DNA of 64,000 bases, taken from positions 2,606,501-2,670,500 of the forward strand of contig OY848927.1 of assembly GCA_963693285.1 (NCBI GenBank). The letters are read 5' to 3'. Both the position numbers and the translations under genes were made by a program. The notes below the pieces were generated by a model. That model made no database searches. It worked only from the letters and a program-made list of their open reading frames with translations, and was not told the DNA's origin. Position 1 is the first letter of the stretch, and each line of letters starts with the position of its first letter. Source of the stretch: Xestospongia muta. Its lineage: Eukaryota > Porifera > Demospongiae > Haplosclerida > Petrosiidae. This document shows, one piece after another, positions 53,861 to 64,000 of the stretch.

Positions 53861-54228
53861 GTTTGTAAATGTGCATTTTATATATAAAATTTCGTTCTCT
53901 AGTGCTATGAGAAAGTAGCAAACTATTAAACTACATACGTTTTCAATGGCATACCTGTCACTGGAATTTTGGTCCTGGTAAAGATGGTCCCCAGGACCGA
54001 AACTGCTGCAGAAAAATTGGTCCCCCCGGATCAATTTATCCAGTAAAAACGGTTCATTTTCAGTAAATTTTGTCCTGATAAAATTGTACTGAAAAAATGC
54101 TGTTACATAATTATAGTTAATAATATAGAAAAAAATTTCAATATTCAGATATTAATCAGTGCTATCATAATATTGTAATATTTCAAGTACGCAAAGAAAC
54201 TAAATTTTGTTACATTTACAACAGTTCC

Positions 54229-54420
54229 ATGGCTCAGTTTTATACTTCCCGACTGTTGACGGAACTTCTACACACTATTCGTGAAACCACTCTTTGCATT
54301 TTTCACATTCCACCATCCTCCCACTTTTTGGCTGTCTACACAAACAATACATGGAGAATTGAACACAAGCAGCTGGAAAGACATAACTCTATTTCTTCTG
54401 TGCTTTGGAAAAAGATTCAT
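54229..54420 (-). pseudogene. PHD finger, Ginger C-terminal module (damaged)
   Basis: Minus strand reads CLCRQPKSGRMVECEKCKEW, then FHE, a stop, and C, matching the PHD finger at 49574-49744 (CRQPEEGRMIECEDCKEWYHE). A frame change and the stop disrupt the second zinc site. Confidence 0.75.
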
Positions 54421-54429
54421 CGATCTGTT

Positions 54430-55047
54430 TTCGAGGCACTCGATTAGGTGCACACGGAATTTGTGCTGGATATAATTTGTTTTACAAGGATCCTCTCGAG
54501 CACAAAGGGACATTGCAAAAGCAAGAGCAAAAAGTCCACAATCACTGTGCCCTCTCTGTTTCTGCATATTAGGGAAGTTCAAAGTGATTGATGATGCTTC
54601 CATGAAACAAATTGCAGCTATTTGCTCTTTCATCCGATTTGGTACATTCACACATGGAAGACTATCGAAAACATTAACCTGCCCTTTAGGACAGCCAATG
54701 GTCGATACTGTTATCCAATGACAGCGGTGAACATTTAGAACTTGCACAAATTCCCATTTCTCTATAGCAAATCCAAGGGTCTCCTTAAGTATTAGGGGCT
54801 GGAGGCCTCCAGTGTGTGGGTAGGCTATTTTCATTAACTTCTCTGAAGCAGCGATGATATCATCAGTTAACCAGTTTCCTCCAGCTATGCACTCTTTGTG
54901 TGAAGTGTAAACCCCAAACTCTTCAATCCAGAGCATCTTCACAGGGCTATTTTTTGTGTTCTGCATGCAACTGTTATGTCTACTTGATCTGTACACAACG
55001 GCTAAAATAATAAATGCTTTCAATTTAATGAACATGAAACTCACCAA
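54430..55047 (-). CDS. Ginger Ulp1-like (C48) protease region
   Basis: Open from about 54960 to 54430: VKMLWIEEFGVYTSHKECIA, WLTDDIIAASEKLMKIAYPH, GGLQPLILKETLGFAIEKWE. Catalytic residues are VHRCHWITVSTIG (His), VNVFDSLPC (Asp) and KQRGHSDCGLFALAFAMSLC (Cys), then CLENRSMNLFPKHR. The frame overruns into the PHD part at 54268. The triad is intact. The linker and integrase lie upstream at 55.2-57.5 kb. Confidence 0.85.
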
Positions 55048-55217
55048 TTACTTTATGTTCATTAGTGTTGTTTTCATGATTTAACCTCCTTCTCTTTTGA
55101 TCTTTGGCTGCAGCAAATGTTAATTTTCGCTTCTACGGCTGGATGGGAGAGCTTCAGGTTGGACCTTCATATTTGCCACAACACCTATAATTAAGAAGAG
55201 CATTAATATTTGCACAA

Positions 55218-55680
55218 TCATAAAAAAAATTTTAAATTGAATATACATGTATTACCCTTTGGAATGGATTGTTTGGCTTGGTATCTAGTCTGGAGGTTAA
55301 TTGGTGAGAAAGAATCATTTTCGAAGGGTGTAAAATATCCTCCAGGTTTTGTGGGTGTGCTAGATACAATATCATTGCACAGCAGAGGTTTAGAGGCCTT
55401 CAAGAGAAGAGGCAGGGGTGACATCGAGTCATTCAGGAAGTCCATTGACTATAATAAAGAGTTACTCAACACTTATGAATAGTATATAAATACTATATTT
55501 ATGTAACATACTGTCTGAGGTTGTTGTCCTAAATTAGAGGGTGTGTAGTCAATTCCATCTCTGGGCTTAGAGCCTTGACAGGTGAAACACGATTATTCAG
55601 GAGGTCAGAGGTCAGTCCCTTCAAGGGAGGAGGCAGAGGTGACACTGAATCATTCAGAAAGTCCATTGACTATAATAAAG
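55218..55680 (-). repeat. Duplicated Pro/Ser-rich linker exon
   Basis: Two exon-like blocks, at about 55404-55458 and 55620-55674 (period about 217 bp), both encode a form of MDFLNDSMSPLPLLLK on the minus strand. They lie in the Ginger linker between integrase and Ulp1. The first copy continues ASKPLLCNDIVSSTPTKPGG. Confidence 0.7.
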
Positions 55681-55867
55681 AATTACTCAACAGTTTGACT
55701 TCTATAAATACCATACATATAACTTACACTTAATAATTCATACCTAAACATCTGATCATTATGCATTCATCCATAATAAAACTTACATTGTGGGAGTGCT
55801 GTGTAGATGCAAATGATGATGGTGATGGGCTACACTTATTAAAAGGCTTCAAATGAGCTCCAGTTGC

Positions 55868-57477
55868 TCAAATAGTGTTTCCATTAGGTGAAATGAGCTC
55901 ATAGACACCATTCATCAATTTCTTTCCAATTTCATACGGTCCAACAAACTTCATATCAAGCTTTCCACCTTTCTGCCTTTTCTGTGTGAAGTCTTTTTTT
56001 AGCACAAGTTTGCCAGTATTAAAAAGATGGGGCTTTGCATGCCTTCGGTCATAGTCTCTTTTCTGCTTTATTTGAGGAACAAGAATATTTTGCTTGGCCT
56101 CCTCTAAAAGCTTCATCCTCTTCTCTGCCATGTCTTCAAACTCTGACTCCTTTATTTCATCTTATGTATGTACACCAGGGGCTTCATTTTGGAACTTTTC
56201 TTGGATGCTAACATCAATTGGAAGTGTGGCACACTGACCAAACATCAGTTCAAAAGGGGTGAAACGAGTTGTTTCATGCCATGAGGTGTTGTAGGCAAAC
56301 ATGCAGCTGTCTAAGAACAAACTCCATGATGTTTTCTTTAATTGCACATACTTAGCCAGCATGGCTTGTAGTGACTGGTTGAAATGCTCAACTAAACCGT
56401 TTGCCTGTTATGAATCAAATTAAGACACATTGAAGTGAATTTAAGTACATATCAACTTATATATCTGTGGGTGGTAAGGTGTCGTCAGCATGCATTTCAG
56501 TCCAAGTAGTTGACTCAGTTGCCTATCAAGCTGATTATTGAATTCAGACCCATTATCTGATATAATTACTTAAGGCAACCCATACGCATAAATAACTAAA
56601 AAGGAGAAGTCAACAATTTACCTTGGCCAATATTATATATGTGTGTGTATGGATACCTTATACAAATGACTTGACACTGTAGCAGCAGTTTTATCAGAGG
56701 TGGGGATAGCTTCAACCCACTTAGTAAAGTAGTCACATACAGTTATTATGTAGCAACTACCATCATTGGCAGTTGGGGAGATAGGACCAATGTAATCTAT
56801 CCCAATTTGAAACCATGGAGACTTTACTTGCACTGGATGCAGCTGTGGAGTGCCTGTTGTAATTTTGTGATTCATACGCTGACAGACATCACACTTGGAA
56901 AGCTACAATACAATGGTAGTGGAGGATATTTACTTCAACTGCTAGTGTTATGCTAACTTACAAGCTCATTCACATCTCGAACTATGCCATGCCACATAAA
57001 TCTTTCTTTATGTGACCGATTGTTCTCTGTCTACCCATGTGGCCAGCTGTAGGATCAATGTGACAACCATGCAGAATCTTCTTCCTCTCCTCCTTACTCA
57101 TAATGTAACACAGTAAGACTTCCTGAGTAATTTTTATAGTCAATTGGAAAACTTAATATTGAAAGATTAAAAAACTGCAGCAAAAAGGCTCTATTCAGCA
57201 ATTACCTTATCTTACCCCTGCACCTTTGTATGTAGTACAAAACTCCATCTTTCACTTGGAATTTCTTTGCCTTCCTCCTTATAGCTCTCTTCCTGTTTTC
57301 CGAACATGATACAGGATACTTTAGTGAAATAATATACTTGTACACAGCCTCAAGCAGCTCACTGTCCTCGATGCTAGCAAAGTTTCTTCCATAGGGACGT
57401 GAAAATAACACCTTGAGTACAAAATAGCTTGACTTTATCAACTGTAATGCCAACGAAATGCTCCTGATTGGAGACAT
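55868..57477 (-). pseudogene. Ginger integrase with GPY module
   Basis: Lead-in: LEAVYKYIISLKYPVSCSEN and RKRAIRRKAKKFQVKDGVLY (57202-57420). H2C2 finger: CHIDPTAGHMGRQRT (about 57050) and SKCDVCQRMNHK (56880). Core: FQIGIDYIGPISPTANDGSC (first Asp), YFTKWVEAIPTSDKTAAT, VIISDNGSEFNNQLDRQLSQ (second Asp, about 56550) and LVEHFNQSLQAMLAKYVQLK (Glu, about 56380), FTPFELMFGQCATLPIDV. GPY module: QKGGKLDMKFVGPYEIGKKL (55900-55980). Exons are split by short introns; one stop lies before VIISDNG and a frameshift in the zinc finger. All D, D, E residues remain. Confidence 0.87.
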
Positions 57478-57650
57478 TCTTCTTTGTTCAGTTATAATTG
57501 CAAAACTGGTTGGCCAGATTGAGTAGGTTTCAGATGGACTAATTTTCCTGGGTGTGAACCATTTTTACTGGTCTGGGTGGATGATCATTTCTGGTCAAAT
57601 AGGTCCCCCGGATCGAAAAATTAGGCGCACCGTATTTTCTGTGACATACC

Positions 57651-57829
57651 TTCGTCGTACTTAAAATTACACACCTTCAAGGATTTAACGAATAACAATT
57701 TTCACCTTGAGAAGTCAGCTGTGTGTCACATGGCAATTCAAAATTACAGTTCCAATTATATTATGTTGTATTATAACAATTATTATTATTTAAATAATAA
57801 TCAGGTGTTGTCTTTTGTGATTTAAGGCA
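57651..57829. other. Short spacer
   Basis: AT-rich sequence between the Ginger and the Tc1/mariner-like relic. Nothing recognised. Confidence 0.4.
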
Positions 57830-59215
57830 ACTATAAAGCCACTATTGTTCTGCAAAAAAATTTTAACAAAGAAGGAAGACTGATAATGCCTAGAACTATA
57901 TTCATCATCAAAAGTATCAGATTGATCTGAATAATCAGACTCATCTGATTCACTTCCAACCCCAATGATGAACTCATCCTCGAACTGTTTTTAGAGGCCA
58001 TCTTAATATATTGAACAAGGCTCTTCCAACGGCCTGGTGTCACAACATCTAAACCCTCTCATGACAGCTGCTCTATCTCACAGATTTTGAATGCATGAGT
58101 ATTTTGACCTTGATGTCACCTTCAACCTGTGCCTATGCCTACTCAATAGGATTGAGAGTGCAGTGAGGAACAGGGAGTCAGACCACCTCGTGCCCTATAT
58201 GATGTACAAATCAATAAATAAAATACTATCTAATTCTTGACTGAGTACCTACCATCAGCAGCTGCCATGTCATCAACAACACAGCGAGGAGTAGGTTTCA
58301 ATGTTTGTATGATGCTATAATTATAATTTAGTTCAAGGCATTTGTTGGGAATTCAATTTCCTTTGCCTGAAGCCAATCTTGCATCTTTTGCTTTGTCCAA
58401 CTCTTGACTAGGACACGGTTACTATAATGACTGTGATTTGAGGCACTATCCTTGACAATAAGACTGTTAGGTGGAATATTGGGGAAAGGTTTGGTAGCAA
58501 ACCACTTCTCAAAGTGATCAGCAGTCATCTCATCATGTTAATGACCAGTATTTTTATTGAATCTGAATATGAGAGTGGTATTGGGAATCCAACCAATCTC
58601 ACCATCAGTTCCAAGAATGATGAGCAGTGTACCTTTCCCAGGAGGCCTTTTATACCACTAAGGGTTCCACAAGTCACATCATTTCTCTCCACACAAGCAC
58701 AACCTTACTATTTTGAGCATTGGCCCAGGTTTCATCAAGGTAAACAACTAGCTTATTCTCTTCATAGTAGTGGCATTTGTCATCCGCTCTCTTATGTCCA
58801 TAAAAAGTACACTATTAATAGGCTTCATAGCAAAAGTTATAGTGACTCACTTGAAACCCAATTCTTTTAGGAGAATGTAAAGGTACGACTGCCTTGACTG
58901 ACTGCAAAAGAGGTTATCCTCTTTTAACACAATAAGCAACTTGGCAAGTGTCACATGCTCTTTGGCCTGATAGAGGTAGTAGATTTTTCATCTGATGGCT
59001 TCACAATCGAAATTATCAACTAAGAAGTGTCTGAAGTGTCTGTATCTCTTTGTTGGAGTAAAAAAAGCAGTTCCACCAATGTCAACTTTCTCTTTCCTTA
59101 GTCTCTTGATGCTGGCACGTTAAACTCCTGTGGCATCAGAGGTTTGTTTAAGAGATCTTTGAGTCTGTTGACACCAGTTGAGTTCCTTGAAATTTCATGA
59201 GCACGAGAGAAAATG
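57830..59215 (-). pseudogene. Tc1/mariner-like (IS630 superfamily) transposase relic
   Basis: Minus strand in order: SDATGVSRASIKRLRKEKVD (helix-turn-helix, about 59110), FFTPTKRYRHFRHFLVDNFD, HVTLAKLLIVLKEDNLFCSQ, SYLYILLKELGF. The catalytic block is NKLVVYLDETWANAQN (first Asp, about 58740), then GPPGKGTLLIILGTDGEIGW, DHFEKWFATKPFPNIPPNSL, IVKDSASNHSHYSN (second Asp) and CTLNPIE (third acidic, about 58160). Stops and intron-like gaps break it. Its 5' end is repeated at 46088-46421. Confidence 0.75.
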
Positions 59216-59339
59216 TGGTCCATTTACATGACATGCAGATGAACAAATAATGAATAGTATTAAATGTACTTCAGCGCTAATTGCATATAATAGGTGAGGA
59301 AATAAATACCTCACCTTATATTTTATCCATAAAACATTT

Positions 59340-59680
59340 TTTTATTAAGAGCTCATTTCAACTTATACTTGAACAGAAACAAAACCCAAGGTTGAAAGCT
59401 CTAATTGAATACCAGCAGGATAGACTCCTATCCAATGATGACAATTTCATACACTTAAAAAAGGGAGATCAAAAAATTGTCATCCCCCACCATCTTCAGA
59501 GGACTGTCTTAGCAGACAACCACAGCAGAGTCATGACTGGCCATTTCTCAGGGCCAAGGTTGTACAAGACTTTGCAATTCAATGGTGGTGGGAAGGAATG
59601 TACAAAGATGGATGTCAATTTGCTAGTAATTGTCCTGAATGTGCTGAATGTAAATGTAAATGTATAAAGGCTGTCGAAAG
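59340..59680 (+). pseudogene. Ty3/gypsy integrase zinc-finger region
   Basis: Reads LEQKQNPRLKALIEYQQDRL, KKGDQKIVIPHHLQRTVLAD and NHSRVMTGHFSGPRLYKTL, then in another frame WWWEGMYKDGCQFASNCPEC. The His pair (NHSRVMTGHF) and Cys pair (CQFASNCPEC) form the H2C2 finger of gypsy integrase. The catalytic core of the same gene resumes at 61430, after the 59.7-61.4 kb insertion. Confidence 0.7.
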
Positions 59681-59888
59681 CATGTACCTCAGGATGCTTT
59701 AGTCCAACTGTGGAAACCATCAGTCAGTGACTAGAACCATCATGTAAAATTTGCCTCAACATTAAAGCTCATCGTCAGACCAATATTAACATTTTGAAGT
59801 CCAGGCATGGCAGGATTAGCTTCTTTTAGCAACTTCTGTGCAGTGTTGACAACATTGTCATTCGACCACTCTTATCTTGTTTGTAAGA

Positions 59889-60500
59889 TCAAGGCCAAAC
59901 TCTGGAATCTATTTCTTTGGTGACTGACTTACTTCTAGGTTTATACATATCAGCATCCATAACATCAGCTTTAGGATCCATAATCTTCAATTTACATTTT
60001 TCTTTTCTATCTTGTCTGTGTAGTTTCATTACATTCTTAACCAAGCGATGACATTCTTTCATCTTACTTTTAAATGTAACTGGCCAGGGTTGAAATTGAG
60101 AAGATGGTTGTCTTATTGTCATTTGTACAAATTATGAGAGTACTACTTGGGAAACTTGCTGATTTAGTATTAAATGTTTCATCCTACAAGACCACAAACA
60201 ATATATCACTTTTGTTTTATCCAACAACCAATAGCATAACTTACATACTTGTCAGAAGACCTAGTTTGACTTTGTCTTTGATTATGAGAGGTTAGTTGTC
60301 CTATTGGTGGAGGCAATGGAGAAATAGAGTCATCACAGAATGCTTCATCCTACAAGAGCATAAACAAGATATCACATTTGTTTTATGATCCAGCAACCAA
60401 AAACACAAATTATATGCTTGTCAGAAGAGCTAGTTCGACTTTGACTTTCATTGGAGGAGGCAGTAGAGGAATAGAGTTGTCAAGACGTCGATCATTACAC
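59889..60500 (-). repeat. Ginger-like linker with repeated exon-like units
   Basis: 60183 and 60348 start near-identical blocks (CCTACAAGACCACAAACAAT) with a period of about 166 bp, each with a minus-strand Pro-rich exon (DSISPLPPP) and an intron-like remainder. A further minus-strand frame at 59889-60122 (KMKECHRLVKNVMKLHRQDR) is unrecognised. The position matches the integrase-Ulp1 linker of the other Gingers, but no Ulp1 domain follows here. Confidence 0.5.
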
Positions 60501-60510
60501 TACAAATATT

Positions 60511-61425
60511 TCATAATATATAACAATATACAACGGTCACCAAACTTACATATTCATCAGGCTGGTCTATGTATGATTTCAGTTGAGCCCCACTAGCTCT
60601 TGGAATGATGTTACCTTGAAGAGAATATAATCCTTTGCAATAATGTTTGGTAATGACATATAGACCAATGTAGCATTCAACCATCTTTTCTCCTGCTCTT
60701 GTTTCCTTCATCAATACTTTCTCTTCGACTACAAAGCCATTGGGACAAGCATGTTTTCTGTCAAAAATTTATTTTTGCTTCTGTTGTACATTCTTGATAT
60801 TGTTTTTAGTTACTTGAAGTTTCTCTAGCCTTTGGTTAGTGATTGCTTGAACAGCTTGAATATCATCTTTTTCCTTAGAATTAAAGTATTGTATGCATGT
60901 GTGCATGTGTCAAGAAAGTCATCCCATACATCCTTCTTGTCAAGGACAAATTTAACTAATATATCTTGAAAGGTCTGATTATACCTTTCATCAAGTCCAT
61001 TTGCCTGTAAACTAAAATACCTAAAGGTGGTAAAGAGTTGTGAAAATACGTGTAACTCCCAATTGTTTCCAAATTATTCTTAAATTCCTTACCATTCAGT
61101 TGTTATTATTCTAGGAATTCCCATCCTCATAAAGATCTAACAGAAAAATAAACTTTGAATGCATGAAGTATGTAGGATCACTTATCAATTCATTTAACTA
61201 TATTTGGTATTTTTAATTGCAATATCTAATGATACCTTAAAAAGGGCCTTTGCAATGCCTGGTGCACATTTGTCAGGGAGTGGGATAGCCTCGACAAACG
61301 TGGTGAAATAGTATCTTAGGGTTAATATATATTGGGTTTCTCAATACCAACATAATACCAGGGAGCTTTCATGGGTATAAGGATGTAACTCTGGTGTTTG
61401 AGTCATCATTTTATGATTTAATAGC
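60511..61425 (-). pseudogene. Ginger-type integrase fragment
   Basis: Minus strand from high coordinate: ESSLVLCWYWE with TQTPELHPY (about 61390), FVEAIPLPDKCAPGIAKALF (61240-61300), GMGIPRIITTEW (about 61115), NGLDERYNQTFQDILVKFVL (60950-61010, with Glu) and DVWDDFLDTCTHAYN. Then the GPY-like module MMKETRAGEKMVECYIGLYV and NIIPRASGAQLKSYI (60530-60714). It resembles the other Gingers but is more decayed. No terminus or duplication was found. Confidence 0.65.
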
Positions 61426-61429
61426 TCTC

Positions 61430-61860
61430 CCCTGGTCCAGTGTTTGCATGACAGATTTACCAACCACTGTCATAGTCTTCCAAGATTGCCTAACCAAATG
61501 GCCTCTGGCTTATCCTATTCCAGATCAAAAGACAGTGCAAATTGCCAAGCTCTTAGTAGAGGAAGTAATCTTTTTTGGTATCCCAGAAGCATTACTGTCT
61601 AATTGAGGCACCAATGTTTTCTCATGTTTAATGTGAGTTACTAAGAATCAAGAAACTGAACACAATGGCCTACCATCCCCAGTCCAATGCCATGGTTGAG
61701 TGGTTTAACATGACTTTGAAGTCAATGCTTAGAAACCATGCCTCCGAATTTGGTAGACAGCAGGATCAGTATCTCTCGAGTGTTCTATGGGTATGCCATA
61801 ACACCTCACAAGGGTACAGGAGAGACACCTTCCTACCTTCTCTTTGGTGTTGACTCGAGA
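61430..61860 (+). pseudogene. Ty3/gypsy integrase catalytic core
   Basis: Plus strand: VCMTDLPTTVIVFQDCLTKW, PLAYPIPDQKTVQIAKLLVE, FFGIPEALLSN (second Asp position now stop region), then MAYHPQSNAMVEWFNMTLKS (Glu in MVEWFN) and SSVLWVCHNTSQ. Stops interrupt it. It continues the zinc finger at 59340-59680 and so marks the 3' part of the plus-strand gypsy that starts at 45.8 kb. Confidence 0.75.
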
Positions 61861-62740
61861 ACTCCAACTGTCTCTGTGGTTTTCTGTTGATAGACATCAT
61901 GTTTACATGGCAATTAGTGCTGTTAAACAATGTAAATGTTTGTTAATGTTACGACATAGAAAAATAATTGTCTATTCACTGGAATTAATGTTGCTAGATT
62001 ATCAATGGAGTCTGTATTGATAATCACATTGCTTTTACATTCACCTAGCTATAGTAAATGACTTACAGCAGAAACCATTCGCAATAGTAAAAAAAACATC
62101 AATATCAATATACTACATGTTATTTGTAGTACAAAGGTCTTGGAAATTACTTGTGGGAAAGTAAATAATACACCCTGTCAATGTCTATTATATATTATCT
62201 TATTTGGTTTACATTGTTTATTCTAGTATGGATCATTGATGACTATCTTGTGTGTAAAAATGTTATGCATGTACACCATCAATTTCTACAGGTACAAAAT
62301 TTTTTGCATCTATTATAAAAAACAGCTACAACTCTTAAAAGTGGTATCTACATAACATGTACTACAAGTATGAAGATAACACATTCGATATAACATATAT
62401 TGGAACATTTTTCTACAGGAGCTGATTGATGATGAGGCCTCTAATTGAATTACATGCACCCGCTAGACTGAATTAATTAGCGTGCAGATTATTGTACACT
62501 TACCTGTACAATTTATTTTCTTACCTATAGCTGAAGGATCATCTGGATCAAATTAATTCCTACTTTAAGCCATGTGACAGAGTCACCTGGACTGATAACT
62601 ATATTTGTTTGTTTTTTGTTACTGAGTATAGTACATTAATATTATGTGATTTCCTGTTTAAATATCTTATAAAAGAAAGTGTTTTAGGGCAGCACAGTGA
62701 GTCTGTCCAGACAAGTAGCTGAATAACACTCTCTGTTACA
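61861..62740. other. AT-rich region, probably containing an LTR ending at 62740
   Basis: No coding signal. It ends CTCTCTGTTACA (to 62740), directly before a primer-binding-site-like sequence, so its last part is a gypsy LTR. The LTR start was not located and no second copy is in the window. Confidence 0.5.
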
Positions 62741-62765
62741 TTTTGTGGCAGTGGTGGGATCTGAA
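62741..62765 (+). promoter_or_regulatory. Primer-binding site of the terminal gypsy element
   Basis: TTTTGTGGCAGTGGTGGGAT follows the LTR end TGTTACA. Near-identical to the site at 42631-42648 on the other strand. Confidence 0.65.
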
Positions 62766-63239
62766 GAAACAGAAGACCTTCAAGACCCATCAAGCTATAA
62801 AGTTACAATCTCAGGGTGTATAGTCTACAGGGATCACCCACCCTGTTACAACTTACACAACAAAAGAGGTAGCAAGATCAGCTGTGTGCTATCTCTTCTA
62901 ATAACAATGAATCATTGTTAAGTCGTTAACTCCTTACCTGTACATGTTTGGGGTTTAGAAAAAAGATAACGAAACTGAACATACATCAAAGCAATCAGGA
63001 CTTTGACATATATCTCATGTGGATTATAGAGATTTAGCTCTATCAGACAGGGAAAGCATAGAAAAGGTACAGAAAAGGAGAAAGAAACCAACTATGGAAA
63101 TGGATTAGATTGCAGCTGCAAAAGTAGCTTTGAGTGACAGTCAACAATGTATGATGGAATTCCAACAACAATTTATGGAACAACAACAATGACAAGCTCA
63201 GTATGAGCCAAACAGAGAAAGACTGATGGAAAGGAAACC

Positions 63240-64000
63240 ACAAGTGACTACTCTAATGATCGCCACTTTTAATGATATAGAAGATATACAGGATTTCTTG
63301 GATGCCTTTGAGACCACTATGCAACCACAAGAGATTAAGGAAGACCAAACTTCAACTAGCACCATTTTTGCAAGGTCGGGCTAGAGCTGTGTATGGACGT
63401 CTGAGAGTTGATAACATATAGAGAATTGAAAGGAGCCATACTGAAATGTTTTGATGTGACACCTGAGGCCAATAGAAGAAAATTTCGTGAAGCAAAGTGG
63501 ATCAAGGATCAAGAGCCAGAGGACTACGTCATGACGAAGAGTAAGCTCATCAGATGCTGGCTTACACCAGACAAAGGTTCACACCAGGTCATTGATGGAG
63601 GATCTACTAAACAATCTACCAAGAGACATGAAGATCTGGATTAAGGACCATTAACCAGAGAAGGAGGAACGAGTGGCTGAGCTGATGCAGCTATATTTGT
63701 CAAATAGGAAGGATATTACCTCTCCAGGTCTCAGTCAAGCAACATTTATTTGAGCAACCTCTACTACAAACTCAAGAAGAAGCAGCAACATTGGAAACAA
63801 ACAAAAAACAGATGCTGTGAAAGGGGAAAATACAACTACCAAGGTTGGACAATGATGTTTCAAGTGTGGAAAAACAGGACATTATGCTCGTGAATGTGCA
63901 TAGTCTGGAGTGGACATATCAACGGACTACCTGCTACTAAGATGCACTTGGATACAGGAAGCTCAATGACACTCATTCACAGGAAGTTTTCCCCACAGTG
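63240..64000 (+). pseudogene. Ty3/gypsy gag and protease, runs off the window
   Basis: Gag-like frame at 63408-63644: TYRELKGAILKCFDVTPEAN, RRKFREAKWIKDQEPEDYVM, like the capsid of SCAN-related gypsy elements. Zinc knuckle CFKCGKTGHYAREC at 63856-63897 with correct CCHC spacing. The protease active site LDTGSSMTLIHRKF begins near 63947, and the window ends shortly after. Several stops and frame changes are present (for example after the knuckle), so it is probably defective. Confidence 0.75.

Larger units (their letters stand above)
53956..57646 (-). mobile_element. Ginger DNA transposon (integrase-Ulp1-PHD), duplication TACC
   Basis: The element is 3,691 bp. Left end TGTCACTGGAATTTTGGTCC; the right end, reverse-complemented, begins TGTCACAGAAAATACGG; TACC flanks both (53952-53955, 57647-57650). 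Ends share TGTCAC and a later CCAGTAAAAAYGGTTCA. Coding is on the minus strand. Same architecture as 46426-50019, with different subterminal repeats, so a distinct family. Confidence 0.87.

Noticed and set aside
1..64000. tRNA or rRNA genes
   Set aside because: No cloverleaf with recognisable A and B boxes and no rRNA-like sequence was noticed on reading; a covariance-model scan was not possible here.

Overview
This window is eukaryotic and contains almost nothing but transposable elements. The DNA is AT-rich, coding blocks are split by short GT..AG introns, and most reading frames are decayed transposase or reverse transcriptase. The families seen together (DIRS, Ty3/gypsy, CACTA-type Tnp2, piggyBac, FLYWCH-MULE, pogo-like, Harbinger, hAT, THAP/ISL2EU, Tc1/mariner-like, and Ginger elements with Ulp1 and PHD domains, plus stand-alone HIRAN proteins) suggest an early-branching marine animal, most likely a demosponge. 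No conserved host gene is present to prove this, and a cnidarian is possible. No rRNA, tRNA or CRISPR was seen.

Layout. 1-2.1 kb: a DIRS tyrosine-recombinase retroelement (minus strand). 2.3-9.66 kb: a satellite of two monomer sizes (about 520 and 305 bp), partly arranged as a 1,130-bp higher-order repeat. 9.8-11.5 kb: a CACTA-type transposase relic. 11.66-12.5 kb: a minor tandem repeat with a perfect 17-bp hairpin. 13.4-17.2 kb: a Ginger fragment, a piggyBac relic, and the only plausible host gene piece (a single-pass membrane protein tail). 18.66-20.42 kb: a MULE with 57-bp terminal inverted repeats (TIRs). 20.8-24.55 kb: pogo-like elements, one carrying a convergent HIRAN plus Ulp1 gene pair. 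24.7-30.4 kb: a Ginger element abutted by a hAT.

31-42.6 kb is a nest of insertions whose boundaries can be read at base level. A minus-strand gypsy gag is split by a TIR element (31557-42332, TA duplication). That element holds a Harbinger (transposase plus Myb-like gene) and a pogo-like transposase. The pogo-like transposase is itself split in frame by a 1,968-bp pogo-type element carrying a HIRAN gene (34640-36607, TA duplication). A 4,428-bp gypsy with identical 184-bp LTRs (37460-41887, ATCGG duplication) is inserted just upstream of it.

45.8-61.9 kb is a second nest. A plus-strand gypsy is cut into pieces by Ginger elements at 46426-50019 (duplication GACC) and 53956-57646 (duplication TACC), an ISL2EU/THAP element at 51061-52966, Tc1/mariner-like pieces and a further Ginger. 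The last 1.3 kb starts another plus-strand gypsy (primer-binding site, gag, zinc knuckle, protease), which runs off the end.

The most interesting signals are: (i) two pogo-type elements that each carry a HIRAN gene convergent to the transposase, one with an added Ulp1 protease; (ii) Ginger elements that repeatedly pair the integrase with Ulp1 and a C-terminal PHD finger and use 4-bp NACC duplications; (iii) the higher-order satellite; (iv) exon-like tandem arrays with about 40-bp introns; and (v) a gypsy with identical LTRs but several coding breaks.
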